A DNA stretch of 38,159 bases from Planctomycetota bacterium (GTDB lineage: Bacteria > Planctomycetota > UBA1135 > GCA-002686595): NCBI GenBank assembly GCA_016779225.1, contig JADHNZ010000031.1:1-38159 (forward strand), in the 5' to 3' direction. Each line of letters begins with the position of its first letter. The first letter of the stretch is position 1. The position numbers and the translations under genes are program-made. A model generated the notes under the pieces. It saw only the letters and a program-made list of their open reading frames with translations. It made no database searches and had not been told where the DNA came from. This document shows positions 24,969 through 32,517 of this stretch, piece by piece.

Positions 24969-26543
24969 TCAGGGCTCCACGGTCACCGCGACCGCGCCCG
25001 TGTAGAAGGGGCCCGGACAGCCCGTTCCGGAGACCCGGTAGGTCGCTTGGAAGATCCAGGTCTCCCCCACGCTGGCGCCAACGGTTCCCAGCAGGTCGCG
25101 CCCGTACTCCGCGCCGCTTCCCTGCCCAGTCGCGATCCGCTGGAACGGGTAGGCCAGGCAAAGGAGCCCGCTTCCCACGACGGCGGGCGGCTGCCCCGCA
25201 GGAGCAGCACCCAGGGTGTGACTATGTGGAGAGCCGGGAAGACCACTCAAGATCACGGAGAGGTTGCCGGCAGAGAGGCTCGCGGAGCCGCTCAGCGCGA
25301 GGTGGGGCAGGGCCCCTCTCAGGTCGAGGCAGCCGTCGGCGGCTCCAAGTGCCGGTGCGTGCCCACAGGGGCACGCAGTCGCGTCGGTGCCGCCACAGAG
25401 CGGCGTTCCCAGCCCACCCGAGCCGTGCCAGTACAGGGACACGCGCCCGACATAGTCCCCGTTGACCCGCGCACCCGGCTGCGCAAGGAAGGTGAAGCTG
25501 CCGCCGATCGCGACCCCCAGGGAGTTGGCATTCCCCGCTGGGTTCCGGGGCAGGAGGACCCGCTGCACCTCCCAGTCCCCGGCCACCTTCCTGTACTCGA
25601 GGACGGATGTGCTCGGGTAGTTGCCTACGAGCAGGCGGTCTCCGTGGCCCTCGAGGGGCCATCCCCAAGCGAAGCTCGAGTCCGGTGGAACGAAGGTGAA
25701 GGGCGCGGGCAGGTCCCCCACCAGCGTCCAGGCGCCGCCGGTTCGCGTCCAGCGCCAGAGGCGCCTCTCGAGCGTGCAGGCGACGAGGAGCTCATCCCCC
25801 GCGACGGCCAGCCTGGTCCCGAACAGGTTCCAGCCTTGCGTATCCGGGGACCTCAGGGTCGCCTCGTGGACGAACTGCGTTCCGTCGTGGCGGTAGGCGT
25901 ACACGCGCCCCGAGGCCTGCCCGGCATAGGTCGCGGGCGCGCCGATCAAGAGGTCGTCCCCGTCCAGGCACACCGACGACCCGAAGAGCTCCCAGTGCCC
26001 CATCAGGCCTCCGAGCAGAGTCTGCTGCAAGACCCAGCTCCCGCCCACGAGCTCCCACACCTGAACCACCCCGTCGTTCACCCCTGCGACGTCGGCGTAC
26101 GGGTCCGCAAGCACCAGCCGGGTGCCGGTGAATTCCATGACCTCGAGGTTCTCCGAGGCGCCCGGCGCAGTCGGGATGTCCTCGGCGTGTGTCCAGACGC
26201 CGCCGATCCTCTCCCAGACCTGGAACAGGATCCCGACGTAGCGATTGCCCGAGGAGACGGCGCGATCCCCGGCCACGAGGACCAGCTGGGGCTGGTTGAA
26301 GCTCAGGCTGGGTACCTGAAGAGTCCGCAGCCACTCGCCCCCTACGAGCTCGTAGAGATCCGTGCCGTACGCGGCCCGGCCCGCAGCGCTGAACCAAGCG
26401 TCCCCCGCAGCGATCCTCGCGCCGTAGTAGAGATCGCCCGAAGCTTGTACGGCACGAAAGGAGGCGTCGGGGCCGATGACCTGCTGGGCGCTCAGGTCGG
26501 AGGTGAGACCGAGGGCCAGTGTTGCGAGGAGTGCGAGCTTCAT
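24969..26543 (-). CDS. Secreted FG-GAP/propeller-like protein with Cys-containing C-terminal domain
   Basis: ATG 26543 begins a signal peptide ('MKLALLATLALGLTSDLSAQ', cleavage near SAQ). The 524-residue body has repeated blades, for example 'WELFGSSVCLDGDDLLIGAP' and 'NLFGTRLAVAGDELLVACT', where 'G.D.LLIGAP' resembles FG-GAP repeats. Residues from about 380 form a separate domain with 'GTPLCGGTDATACPCGHAP', 'GCLDLRGALPHLALSGSASL', 'GSGLLCLAYPFQRI' and a last 'SGTGCPGPFYTGAV'. That domain resembles C-terminal regions common to secreted proteins of high-GC planctomycetes. It is the only gene of the window containing ACGT (26089-26092 and 26236-26239). It converges on the glycosyltransferase at 24914. 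Role: extracellular, otherwise unknown. Confidence 0.78.
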   Translation of the reverse strand: MKLALLATLALGLTSDLSAQQVIGPDASFRAVQASGDLYYGARIAAGDAWFSAAGRAAYGTDLYELVGGEWLRTLQVPSLSFNQPQLVLVAGDRAVSSGNRYVGILFQVWERIGGVWTHAEDIPTAPGASENLEVMEFTGTRLVLADPYADVAGVNDGVVQVWELVGGSWVLQQTLLGGLMGHWELFGSSVCLDGDDLLIGAPATYAGQASGRVYAYRHDGTQFVHEATLRSPDTQGWNLFGTRLAVAGDELLVACTLERRLWRWTRTGGAWTLVGDLPAPFTFVPPDSSFAWGWPLEGHGDRLLVGNYPSTSVLEYRKVAGDWEVQRVLLPRNPAGNANSLGVAIGGSFTFLAQPGARVNGDYVGRVSLYWHGSGGLGTPLCGGTDATACPCGHAPALGAADGCLDLRGALPHLALSGSASLSAGNLSVILSGLPGSPHSHTLGAAPAGQPPAVVGSGLLCLAYPFQRIATGQGSGAEYGRDLLGTVGASVGETWIFQATYRVSGTGCPGPFYTGAVAVTVEP

Positions 26544-26549
26544 GCGGCC

Positions 26550-26555
26550 AAGCTA
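26550..26555 (-). promoter_or_regulatory. -10-like TAGCTT before the secreted FG-GAP gene
   Basis: On the minus strand TAGCTT ends six bases before the ATG at 26543. No Shine-Dalgarno sequence is visible between them, so a leaderless message is likely if this is the promoter. Confidence 0.4.
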
Positions 26556-26575
26556 GCTCGGCACAGCCTGCTGCC

Positions 26576-26630
26576 CCCTACGGAGGAGAGGGGCTGCGAG
26601 CCCCTTCTATGCCGTAGGGAGAGATCCCTA
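26576..26630. terminator. Two overlapping hairpins after the glycosyltransferase genes
   Basis: CCCTACGG (26576-26583) pairs with CCGTAGGG (26612-26619), enclosing AGGGGCT (26589-26595) and AGCCCCT (26599-26605). A second stem, TAGGGA (26615-26620) with TCCCTA (26625-26630), shares bases with the first, so only one can form at a time. They lie just past the GT2 stop on the minus strand and probably end that operon. Confidence 0.65.
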
Positions 26631-26650
26631 GTCACAGCGGAGGGCGTCCC

Positions 26651-27595
26651 TCAGCGCGAGGGGTCGCTGGCCTCGAGGCTCTCCGCGAGGGTGCGCACGA
26701 CCGGGGTGACCGAGCGGCGCGAGGCGCTGGCGGGCTCGAGGGATTCGAGGGCCAGGGCGAGCCAGACCAGCTCCTCCCGGCGATCCCCCATGGCCGCGTC
26801 GAAGGCGTCCCGGTGCAGGCTGCGCAGATGCTCGAGGGCCGCAGGACGGGAGTCCAGGTGCTTCCAGTGCAGGAGCAGGCGGTTGCGCTCGATAGCCGCG
26901 CGCACGAGCTCCTCCGGCACGCGCGGGCCGATCGTGCCGCGGTGGTGGTGCTCCACCACGCTCGCGGGCACCTCGAGGATGCGCAGGCCCTGGCGCCAGG
27001 CCGAGAGGCCCAGGTCGGTGTCCTCGAAGTAGAAGGGCTCGAACAGGGAGTCGAAGCCCCCGGCGGCGACGAAGGCGTCCCGGCGCAGGAGCATCGCCCC
27101 GCCCAGGGGGAAGGGAATCGGACGCGGCGCCAGGTCGTCCGGGTCCGGCGCGAGCGGGACGCTGCGCAGGCGCCCCTCGGCCACCGCCATGCGCTGGTGG
27201 GTCTCGACGCGGCGCGGGTCCCCACCGAGCAGGACGCGCGGCGAGACGGCGAAGACCTCGGGCGCCTCGAGGGCGTCCACCAGGGGCTGCAGGAAGCCGC
27301 GCCTGACGCGCACATCGGGGTTCAGGGCGAGCAGGTAGTCCGCCGTGCCCACGCGCGCCCCGGTGAGCAGGGCCCGTGCGAAGCCGCCGTTCTCGCTGCG
27401 GACCATGACCCGCACGCGGCCGGGGAAGCGCTCGGCGACCCACGCGGCCAGCAGGTCCGCTCCCGTGTCGTCGACCAGGGTGACCTCGTCGTCGGCACCG
27501 CGGGCCTCGACCTCCTCCAGCAGCAGCGGGAGGTGGGCCTCGAGCAGCTCGTAGTCGTCGAGGGTGGGGATCACGACGGAGACGCGTGCGCTCAT
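26651..27595 (-). CDS. GT2-family glycosyltransferase
   Basis: The 314-residue protein is an inverting GT-A enzyme. It starts 'VSVVIPTLDDYELLEAHLPL', the GT2 opening strand, followed by 'VTLVDDTGADLLAAWVAE' (first Asp motif), 'SENGGFARALLTGARV', and the metal site region 'YLLALNPDVRVRRGFLQPL'. 'PLGGAMLLRRDAFVAAGGFD' and 'EPFYFEDTDLGLSAWRQG' (the ED-x-D acceptor motif) complete it; the layout is that of rhamnosyl- or similar O-antigen transferases. A His-rich piece 'VVEHHHRGTIG' follows. It overlaps the upstream GT4 stop by ATGA. There is no membrane segment. The pair probably builds an envelope glycan; donor and acceptor are unknown. Confidence 0.92.
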   Translation of the reverse strand: MSARVSVVIPTLDDYELLEAHLPLLLEEVEARGADDEVTLVDDTGADLLAAWVAERFPGRVRVMVRSENGGFARALLTGARVGTADYLLALNPDVRVRRGFLQPLVDALEAPEVFAVSPRVLLGGDPRRVETHQRMAVAEGRLRSVPLAPDPDDLAPRPIPFPLGGAMLLRRDAFVAAGGFDSLFEPFYFEDTDLGLSAWRQGLRILEVPASVVEHHHRGTIGPRVPEELVRAAIERNRLLLHWKHLDSRPAALEHLRSLHRDAFDAAMGDRREELVWLALALESLEPASASRRSVTPVVRTLAESLEASDPSR

Positions 27596-30186
27596 TGGGG
27601 AGTGTCCTCCTGCTCCTGATCCTGCCCCTGCGAGGCCTCGGGCGAGCGCGGCGCGCTCCCTCCGCCGCCGGGCGCAGCCGGGACCTCGGCCCAGGCGCTG
27701 AGGCGCTCTGCAAGCCCGGGCACCGCGAGGCGCGTCAGCAGGCGGTCCGCGCTCTCGCGCGCGGCCGCCATCTCCGAGCGCCGCCAGCCCAGCTCGGCCC
27801 GCGCGCGAGCCAGCGCCGCGCGCAGGACCTGGAGCTGGCCCGCAACGGCGTCCGGACCCGCGCTGGCCGACGCGCCAGCCAGTTCTCCCCGGCTTGCCAC
27901 GGCCAGCTCCGCCACCTCGGCGTGCAGCCAGGCCGCGTGGCGCCGGATGGCCTCCAGCTCGCCGCGCAGGGCCTCGGTCGCGGCCTGGATCGCGGCGCCG
28001 TCCTGAGCGGGGTCAGCGCCCTCGGGCGCGGCCTCCCCCGTGAGCTGCTCGCGCAGCCAGCGCAGCTCGTCCTGGCGCGTGGCGACGAGCCCCTGCAGCC
28101 AGTCACGCTCCTCACGCAGGACCTCGAAGGCCCGCTCGACCTCGGCTCGCTCGACCCTCAGGCGATCGACCTCGCCCTCGGCGGCCTCGACCCGCCCCCG
28201 GAGCCAGGCGCCCTCGCGCCGCAGAGCCTCGGCGTCCTCGCGCAGCCAGGCAGCCTCACCGCGCACGACCTCCTCCTCGCCCCGCAGCCAGTCCCGCTCC
28301 CTGCGGAGGGTCTCCAGCTCGGCCTCGCGGGAGGCGTCGCGCTCGCGCAGCCACTGCGCCTCGCGGGTGACGCCCTCGAGGGACTCGCGCAGCCAGGCGC
28401 GCGTGCTCTCGGCCTCCTCGTGCTGGGCCTTCAGCCAGTCGCGCTCCTGCTCCAGATCCTGCAGCGTCTCGCGCAGCCAGTCGCGCTCGAGCCCCTCGGC
28501 CTCGGAGCCCTGCGCCGAGCGCTGCTCGACCCAGGCTGCGCGGCGCTCGGACTCGGCCGCCTGATCGGCGAGCCAGTCGGCACGACGGGCCTGCTCATCG
28601 CGCTCGGTCTCCACGGCCCTGAGCGTCTCGCGCAGCCAGCGGATCTCGCGGCCATGGTCGAGCGCCAGGTCGCGCATGGGCGAGCCGGCACCCACAGCCT
28701 TGCCCAGCAGCGCGGTCGGCTCCTCCTCGGCCCCCATGCAGCGGGCGAGGCGTCCCAGCCCCGTGAGGACGCGGTCGAACAGCTCCCGGGTCGGCAGCCC
28801 CTGGAGCTCCTCAACGCGGGCACGCAGGGGCTCGACCGAGGCGGGGACCATGGGGCGAGGGCGCCGCGAGGCGCGCGCCTCGAGCACGCGCCCGTAGAGC
28901 TCGAGGTGTGCCTCTGCCTCTTGCCCGAGGTCGAGGGGCCGGCGCGCCCTCGAGCGCAGGCGCTCGAAGAGGCCCTCCTCGGTGGCGATCCGCATGAGCG
29001 CTCGGGTCCAGGCCGCGGCCTCCCCCGCCGCGGCGAACAGGCCGCCCTCCTCATCGTCGAAGCTCTCACGCAGCGGCACGGTGTCGGAGACCACCAGCAC
29101 GCGTCCGGCGGCCTGCGCCTCACGGATCACATAGGGCGCGTTCTCGACCCACAGGCTCGGCACACAGACCACATCCAGGGACTCGAGGAGCCGGGGGAGC
29201 TCGGCGTGGCGATAGCCGCCGTGCACCACGGCGCCAACCTCCCGCGCACGCGCGCGGACCCAGCGCGTATACGCCCGGTCGTGGCTCGAGCCGTGCAGGT
29301 GCAGCTCCGCCGGAGCCCGCAGCGCGCCGAAGGCCTCCAGCAGCACATGCACGCCCTTGTGCTTGAGCATCCCACCGAGGAAGCCGATGCGCACGGGCGC
29401 CCCTCCCGCGGGGTCTCGCGGAGGAGCAAGGTCCGCGAAGCGCTCGAGGTCGACCCCGCTGGGCTGGACCTCCACCGCGCGGCCGAGGGCGGCCGTGAGG
29501 TCACGGGCCAGTGCCTGTGAGGTGGCCAGGCGCAGGTCTGCCTGGGCGAAGGCGTCGCGGAAGCGCTGGGAGCGCAGGCGCACGCGGGCACGCGCCTCGT
29601 CCAGCCCCTCCTCCCGCTCACCCGCGAGGATCGCGGCCAGGGTCACCGCAGCAGCCTCGGGCAGCTGGCCGGGCAGGACGGTCCCGTGGTGATCCCCGAG
29701 CGCCGGGAGCTTGTCGAGCAGCCCCTGGGCGCGGAGGGTCCGCGCCTGGGCCTCGTCGTCCCCGCAGGCGAAGGGCACGAGGTCGGGGCGCATGAGGGTC
29801 CAGGTCTCGTGCGCGGGGTGGAAGTCGTGCGCCGTGTGTACGCAGGCCATGCCCAGCTCGCCGGGGACGCGGAGCGCGTCCGGACCGAACCCGAGCAGGT
29901 GCTGGAAGTGGACGACCTCAGGCCGCTCACGCTCCAGGAAACCGCGCAGGGCGTCGACGCGCTCCCGCTCCGTGGAGGCGGGCTCGACCTGCAGCCAGGT
30001 GACCCCATACCCGTCACGCTCCTCGCGACGCTGCGAGCCGCGTGCGAAGCCCTCCAGCGTGCGCGGAGCGAGGACCTCCACGGAGCACCCCTTGGCAACG
30101 AGGGAGCGGGCGAAGGCCTCGGTGTGGTTCTCGACGCCGTGGGTCCCCGACGGGGGGAACGCATGGACTACCAGAGCGACGCGCAT
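27592..30186 (-). CDS. GT4-family glycosyltransferase fused to a long tryptophan-periodic coiled coil
   Basis: ATG 30186 precedes the true N-terminus 'MRVALVVHAFPPSGTHGVEN'; the product has 864 residues, about twice a normal GT4 enzyme. Residues 1-420 are the GT-B fold: 'VVHFQHLLGFGPDALRV', 'VHTAHDFHPAHETWTLMRP', 'IGFLGGMLKHKGVHVLLEA' and the E-x7-E motif 'SLWVENAPYVIREAQAAGR'. Residues about 512-715 are an unbroken charged helix in which Trp-Leu recurs at 14-residue (sometimes 21) steps: 'RDWLRETLQDLEQ', 'RDWLKAQHEEAES', 'RAWLRESLEGVTR', 'AQWLRER'. A second helical part and a Gly/Gln-rich tail follow. It overlaps the GT2 gene by four bases. The coil may tether enzymes in a complex or measure chain length; that is inference. 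Confidence 0.88.
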   Translation of the reverse strand: MRVALVVHAFPPSGTHGVENHTEAFARSLVAKGCSVEVLAPRTLEGFARGSQRREERDGYGVTWLQVEPASTERERVDALRGFLERERPEVVHFQHLLGFGPDALRVPGELGMACVHTAHDFHPAHETWTLMRPDLVPFACGDDEAQARTLRAQGLLDKLPALGDHHGTVLPGQLPEAAAVTLAAILAGEREEGLDEARARVRLRSQRFRDAFAQADLRLATSQALARDLTAALGRAVEVQPSGVDLERFADLAPPRDPAGGAPVRIGFLGGMLKHKGVHVLLEAFGALRAPAELHLHGSSHDRAYTRWVRARAREVGAVVHGGYRHAELPRLLESLDVVCVPSLWVENAPYVIREAQAAGRVLVVSDTVPLRESFDDEEGGLFAAAGEAAAWTRALMRIATEEGLFERLRSRARRPLDLGQEAEAHLELYGRVLEARASRRPRPMVPASVEPLRARVEELQGLPTRELFDRVLTGLGRLARCMGAEEEPTALLGKAVGAGSPMRDLALDHGREIRWLRETLRAVETERDEQARRADWLADQAAESERRAAWVEQRSAQGSEAEGLERDWLRETLQDLEQERDWLKAQHEEAESTRAWLRESLEGVTREAQWLRERDASREAELETLRRERDWLRGEEEVVRGEAAWLREDAEALRREGAWLRGRVEAAEGEVDRLRVERAEVERAFEVLREERDWLQGLVATRQDELRWLREQLTGEAAPEGADPAQDGAAIQAATEALRGELEAIRRHAAWLHAEVAELAVASRGELAGASASAGPDAVAGQLQVLRAALARARAELGWRRSEMAAARESADRLLTRLAVPGLAERLSAWAEVPAAPGGGGSAPRSPEASQGQDQEQEDTPQ

Positions 30187-30193
30187 GGGGAGC

Positions 30194-30199
30194 AGCCTA
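30194..30199 (-). promoter_or_regulatory. -10-like TAGGCT before the GT4 coiled-coil gene
   Basis: On the minus strand TAGGCT ends seven bases before the ATG at 30186. It fits the recurring element and again leaves no room for a leader. Confidence 0.35.
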
Positions 30200-30330
30200 G
30201 GAAAGCGGAGGACGCGCGATCCAGGTGGACCGGGGCCCCTCTCCCCTATCGGCGCCTCGCGCGGCGCTCCCGAGGGCCTCGGGGGGCCTGGACCCAGGGG
30301 CGGGACGGGTCGCCCGCGGACCCTGGACAC

Positions 30331-30368
30331 GACCGCGGGCGGCCCCCCCTCGAGGGCCGCCCGCGGTC
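30331..30368 (-). terminator. 14-bp hairpin after trxB
   Basis: GACCGCGGGCGGCC (30331-30344) and GGCCGCCCGCGGTC (30355-30368) form a perfect 14-bp stem with a 10-base loop, beginning 38 bases past the trxB stop. A third copy-like arm, CGCCCGCGGACC, at about 30311-30322 could pair instead of the second. There is no T-tract. Confidence 0.7.
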
Positions 30369-30405
30369 TGGGTGCAGGCGGCTCGCGCCGCTGTCGTGGG
30401 GAGGC

Positions 30406-31344
30406 TCAGGCCTCCTGCTCCTCCAGCCAGCGCTCGCAGTCGATGGCGGCCATGCAGCCGGAGCCCGCGGCGGTGACCGCCTGGCGGTAGATGGCGTCCA
30501 TCACATCGCCGCAGGCGAAGACGCCCTCGACCGAGGTGTAGCTGCGCCCCGGGGTCACGGTCACATAGCCCTTGTCGTCGAGGTCGAGCTTGCCCCGGAA
30601 CACCTCGGTGTTCGGGGTGTGCCCGATGGCGACGAAGACGCCGTCGCAGGTGAGCTCGCGGGTGCTGCCGTCGCGCGTGTCGGTCAGGGTCACATGGCTG
30701 ACCTTGCCGTCGTCGCCGGCGTGTATGTCGCTGACCTGCTGGAAGAGCTCCCAGGCGATCTTGGGGTTCTTGCGCGCCCGGTCGACCATGATCTTCGAGG
30801 CGCGGAACTCGTCACGCCGGTGGACGACGGTCACCTTGGAAGCGAAGCGGGTGAGGTAGTTGGCCTCCTCCATCGCGGAGTCACCTCCGCCCACCACGAG
30901 GACCTCCTTGTCGGGGAAGAAGGCCCCGTCGCAGGTGGCGCAGGCGCTGACGCCGTGGCCCATGAGGCGCGTCTCGGCCTCGAGGCCCAGCAGCTTCGCG
31001 CTCGCTCCGGTGGAGACGATCACGGCCTTGGCCTGCAGCTCCTCGCCCATCTGGGTCTTGAGGGTGAAGGGGCGGCTCGAGAGGTCCACCTCGGTGACCA
31101 TGTCGAAGCGGATGTCGGTGCCGAAGCGCTCGGCCTGCTTGCGCAGGTCCTCCATCATCTGCGGGCCCATCACGCCGTCCGGGTAGCCCGGGAAGTTCTC
31201 CACATCCGTGGTGATCGTGAGCTGCCCTCCAGGCTGCATGCCCTGGATCAGGACGGGCTTCAGGTTGGCGCGGGCGGTGTAGATGGCCGCGGTGTACCCG
31301 GCGGGGCCGGAACCGATGATGACGACTTCGTGGAGCTCGGACAT
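30406..31344 (-). CDS. trxB: Thioredoxin-disulfide reductase
   Basis: TrxB reduces thioredoxin with NADPH through FAD and a redox disulfide in the cytoplasm. The 312 residues begin '[20 protein letters not shown]' (FAD Rossmann motif). The active-site pair is Cys135-Ala-Thr-Cys138 in '[17 protein letters not shown]'. The NADPH-binding motif is '[17 protein letters not shown]' with '[10 protein letters not shown]', and '[20 protein letters not shown]' closes the FAD site. ATG 31344 matches the normal N-terminus; a reading that extends 150 codons upstream is rejected as out of character. A -10-like TACACT lies 29 bases before the ATG, and a hairpin follows the gene. No thioredoxin gene is present in the window. 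Confidence 0.96.
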   Translation of the reverse strand: MSELHEVVIIGSGPAGYTAAIYTARANLKPVLIQGMQPGGQLTITTDVENFPGYPDGVMGPQMMEDLRKQAERFGTDIRFDMVTEVDLSSRPFTLKTQMGEELQAKAVIVSTGASAKLLGLEAETRLMGHGVSACATCDGAFFPDKEVLVVGGGDSAMEEANYLTRFASKVTVVHRRDEFRASKIMVDRARKNPKIAWELFQQVSDIHAGDDGKVSHVTLTDTRDGSTRELTCDGVFVAIGHTPNTEVFRGKLDLDDKGYVTVTPGRSYTSVEGVFACGDVMDAIYRQAVTAAGSGCMAAIDCERWLEEQEA

Positions 31345-31462
31345 GGCGTGGGTCCCCCGTTCAGGGGGCGGAGAGTGTAGTCCCCTCGCTCGGGGGCTCA
31401 AGCAGGGGAGGTCCCTAGGACTCGACCCTGGACGGCGTGGCCGTTTCAGGCACCATAGGCCC

Positions 31463-32476
31463 GTGCGCGACGCGGATCTCGACCTCTGGGAGCGGCACCT
31501 GGCGGACCTCGGACGGAGGGTTGCGCGGACCACGGCGCCGCTCGCCCCTGCCGAGGGTGCGGCCCTGCGGCCGGCGAGCCAGGGTGCCGGCGATGCGAGC
31601 TGGGCCCTGGACGAGGCCTGCGAGGCGGAGGTCGAGGGCTGGTTCGCGAGCCGCGCCCTCGAGGGTCCCCTCTCGCTGCTGACCGAGCACCACGGGTGGC
31701 GCCATCGCGGGCCCGACGGAGGCGGAGGGTGGCGCGAGCTCGACGGCTTCGACCACGGCGGGCCGCGGGTGGTGTGTGACCCGGTCGATGGCACGCGCCA
31801 TCTCCTCCTGCGCCACCGCGCGGCCTGGTGCCTGATCGCCCTGGCCCACGCCGGTCCGGACCAGCCGCGCCAGTCCGAGGTCGTGCTGGCCCACGCCGAG
31901 GAGCTGCCCGCACGGGCCGGAGCTCCAGCGCGCCGCCTTGGCGCCCGCCGCGGCGGAGGCGCGTGGCTGTCCGAGGGCGCGACACGCGAGCCGCTGAGGG
32001 TCGACGCGGACGACCGGCTGGATCACGGGTTCTTCTCGTTCTTCGCGTTCCATCCGGCCCAGCGACCCGCAGTGGCCCAGCTGGCGGACCGCGTCACGGC
32101 GCGTTGGGCCCGTGAGGAGGGCTGCTCGCGGGAGCACTGCTGGCAGGACGACTACATCTCGAGCGGCGGGCTGCTCCTGAACGCGGCCCTCGGCTCCCAA
32201 CGCGTCGTGGTGGACGCGCGCGCCCTCCTCCCGGACAGCACTCTCCTGCACGGGGGGACCTGCCACCCCTATGACCTCGCCGCGCCCGTCCTGATCCTGG
32301 ACGAGGCCGGGGGATCGGTCCGTGGCATGTCCGGCGCGCCCTTCGACCAGCCGCTCGATGCGGTCCACGCAGCAGGCTTCCTGGCCTTCACCAACCGCGC
32401 GACGGCGGCCCGAGCGCTCCCCGCCCTGCTCGAGGAGCTGACGAACTGGAAACGCGAGTTCGAGCAGAATCCCTGA
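31463..32476 (+). CDS. Inositol-monophosphatase-family protein
   Basis: The 337-residue protein shows the Li+/Mg2+-dependent phosphatase fold. The metal site is '[13 protein letters not shown]' with Asp106-Pro-Val-Asp-Gly-Thr (family DPIDGT), an acidic residue before it in 'LTEHHGW', and the second signature near the end '[20 protein letters not shown]' followed by 'GSVRGMSG'. A helix '[17 protein letters not shown]' matches the family N-terminus. Compared with typical enzymes (about 260 residues) it is longer, with inserts around 140-180. The start is set at GTG 31463; there is no good ribosome site, so it may move. Substrate unknown: inositol phosphate, PAP (CysQ) or a sugar bisphosphate are all possible. 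It lies 41 bases before the lipoprotein gene. Confidence 0.78.
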   Translation: MRDADLDLWERHLADLGRRVARTTAPLAPAEGAALRPASQGAGDASWALDEACEAEVEGWFASRALEGPLSLLTEHHGWRHRGPDGGGGWRELDGFDHGGPRVVCDPVDGTRHLLLRHRAAWCLIALAHAGPDQPRQSEVVLAHAEELPARAGAPARRLGARRGGGAWLSEGATREPLRVDADDRLDHGFFSFFAFHPAQRPAVAQLADRVTARWAREEGCSREHCWQDDYISSGGLLLNAALGSQRVVVDARALLPDSTLLHGGTCHPYDLAAPVLILDEAGGSVRGMSGAPFDQPLDAVHAAGFLAFTNRATAARALPALLEELTNWKREFEQNP

Positions 32477-32505
32477 ACTGCGCTCCGGGTCCGCCGCAGG
32501 AGGCC

Positions 32506-32511
32506 TAGATT
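32506..32511 (+). promoter_or_regulatory. -10-like TAGATT before the lipoprotein gene
   Basis: TAGATT ends six bases before the ATG at 32518. AGGAGG lies at 32499-32504, too far upstream of the ATG for a normal ribosome site. A leaderless start from this -10 is possible. Confidence 0.35.
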
Positions 32512-32517
32512 CGGGGG

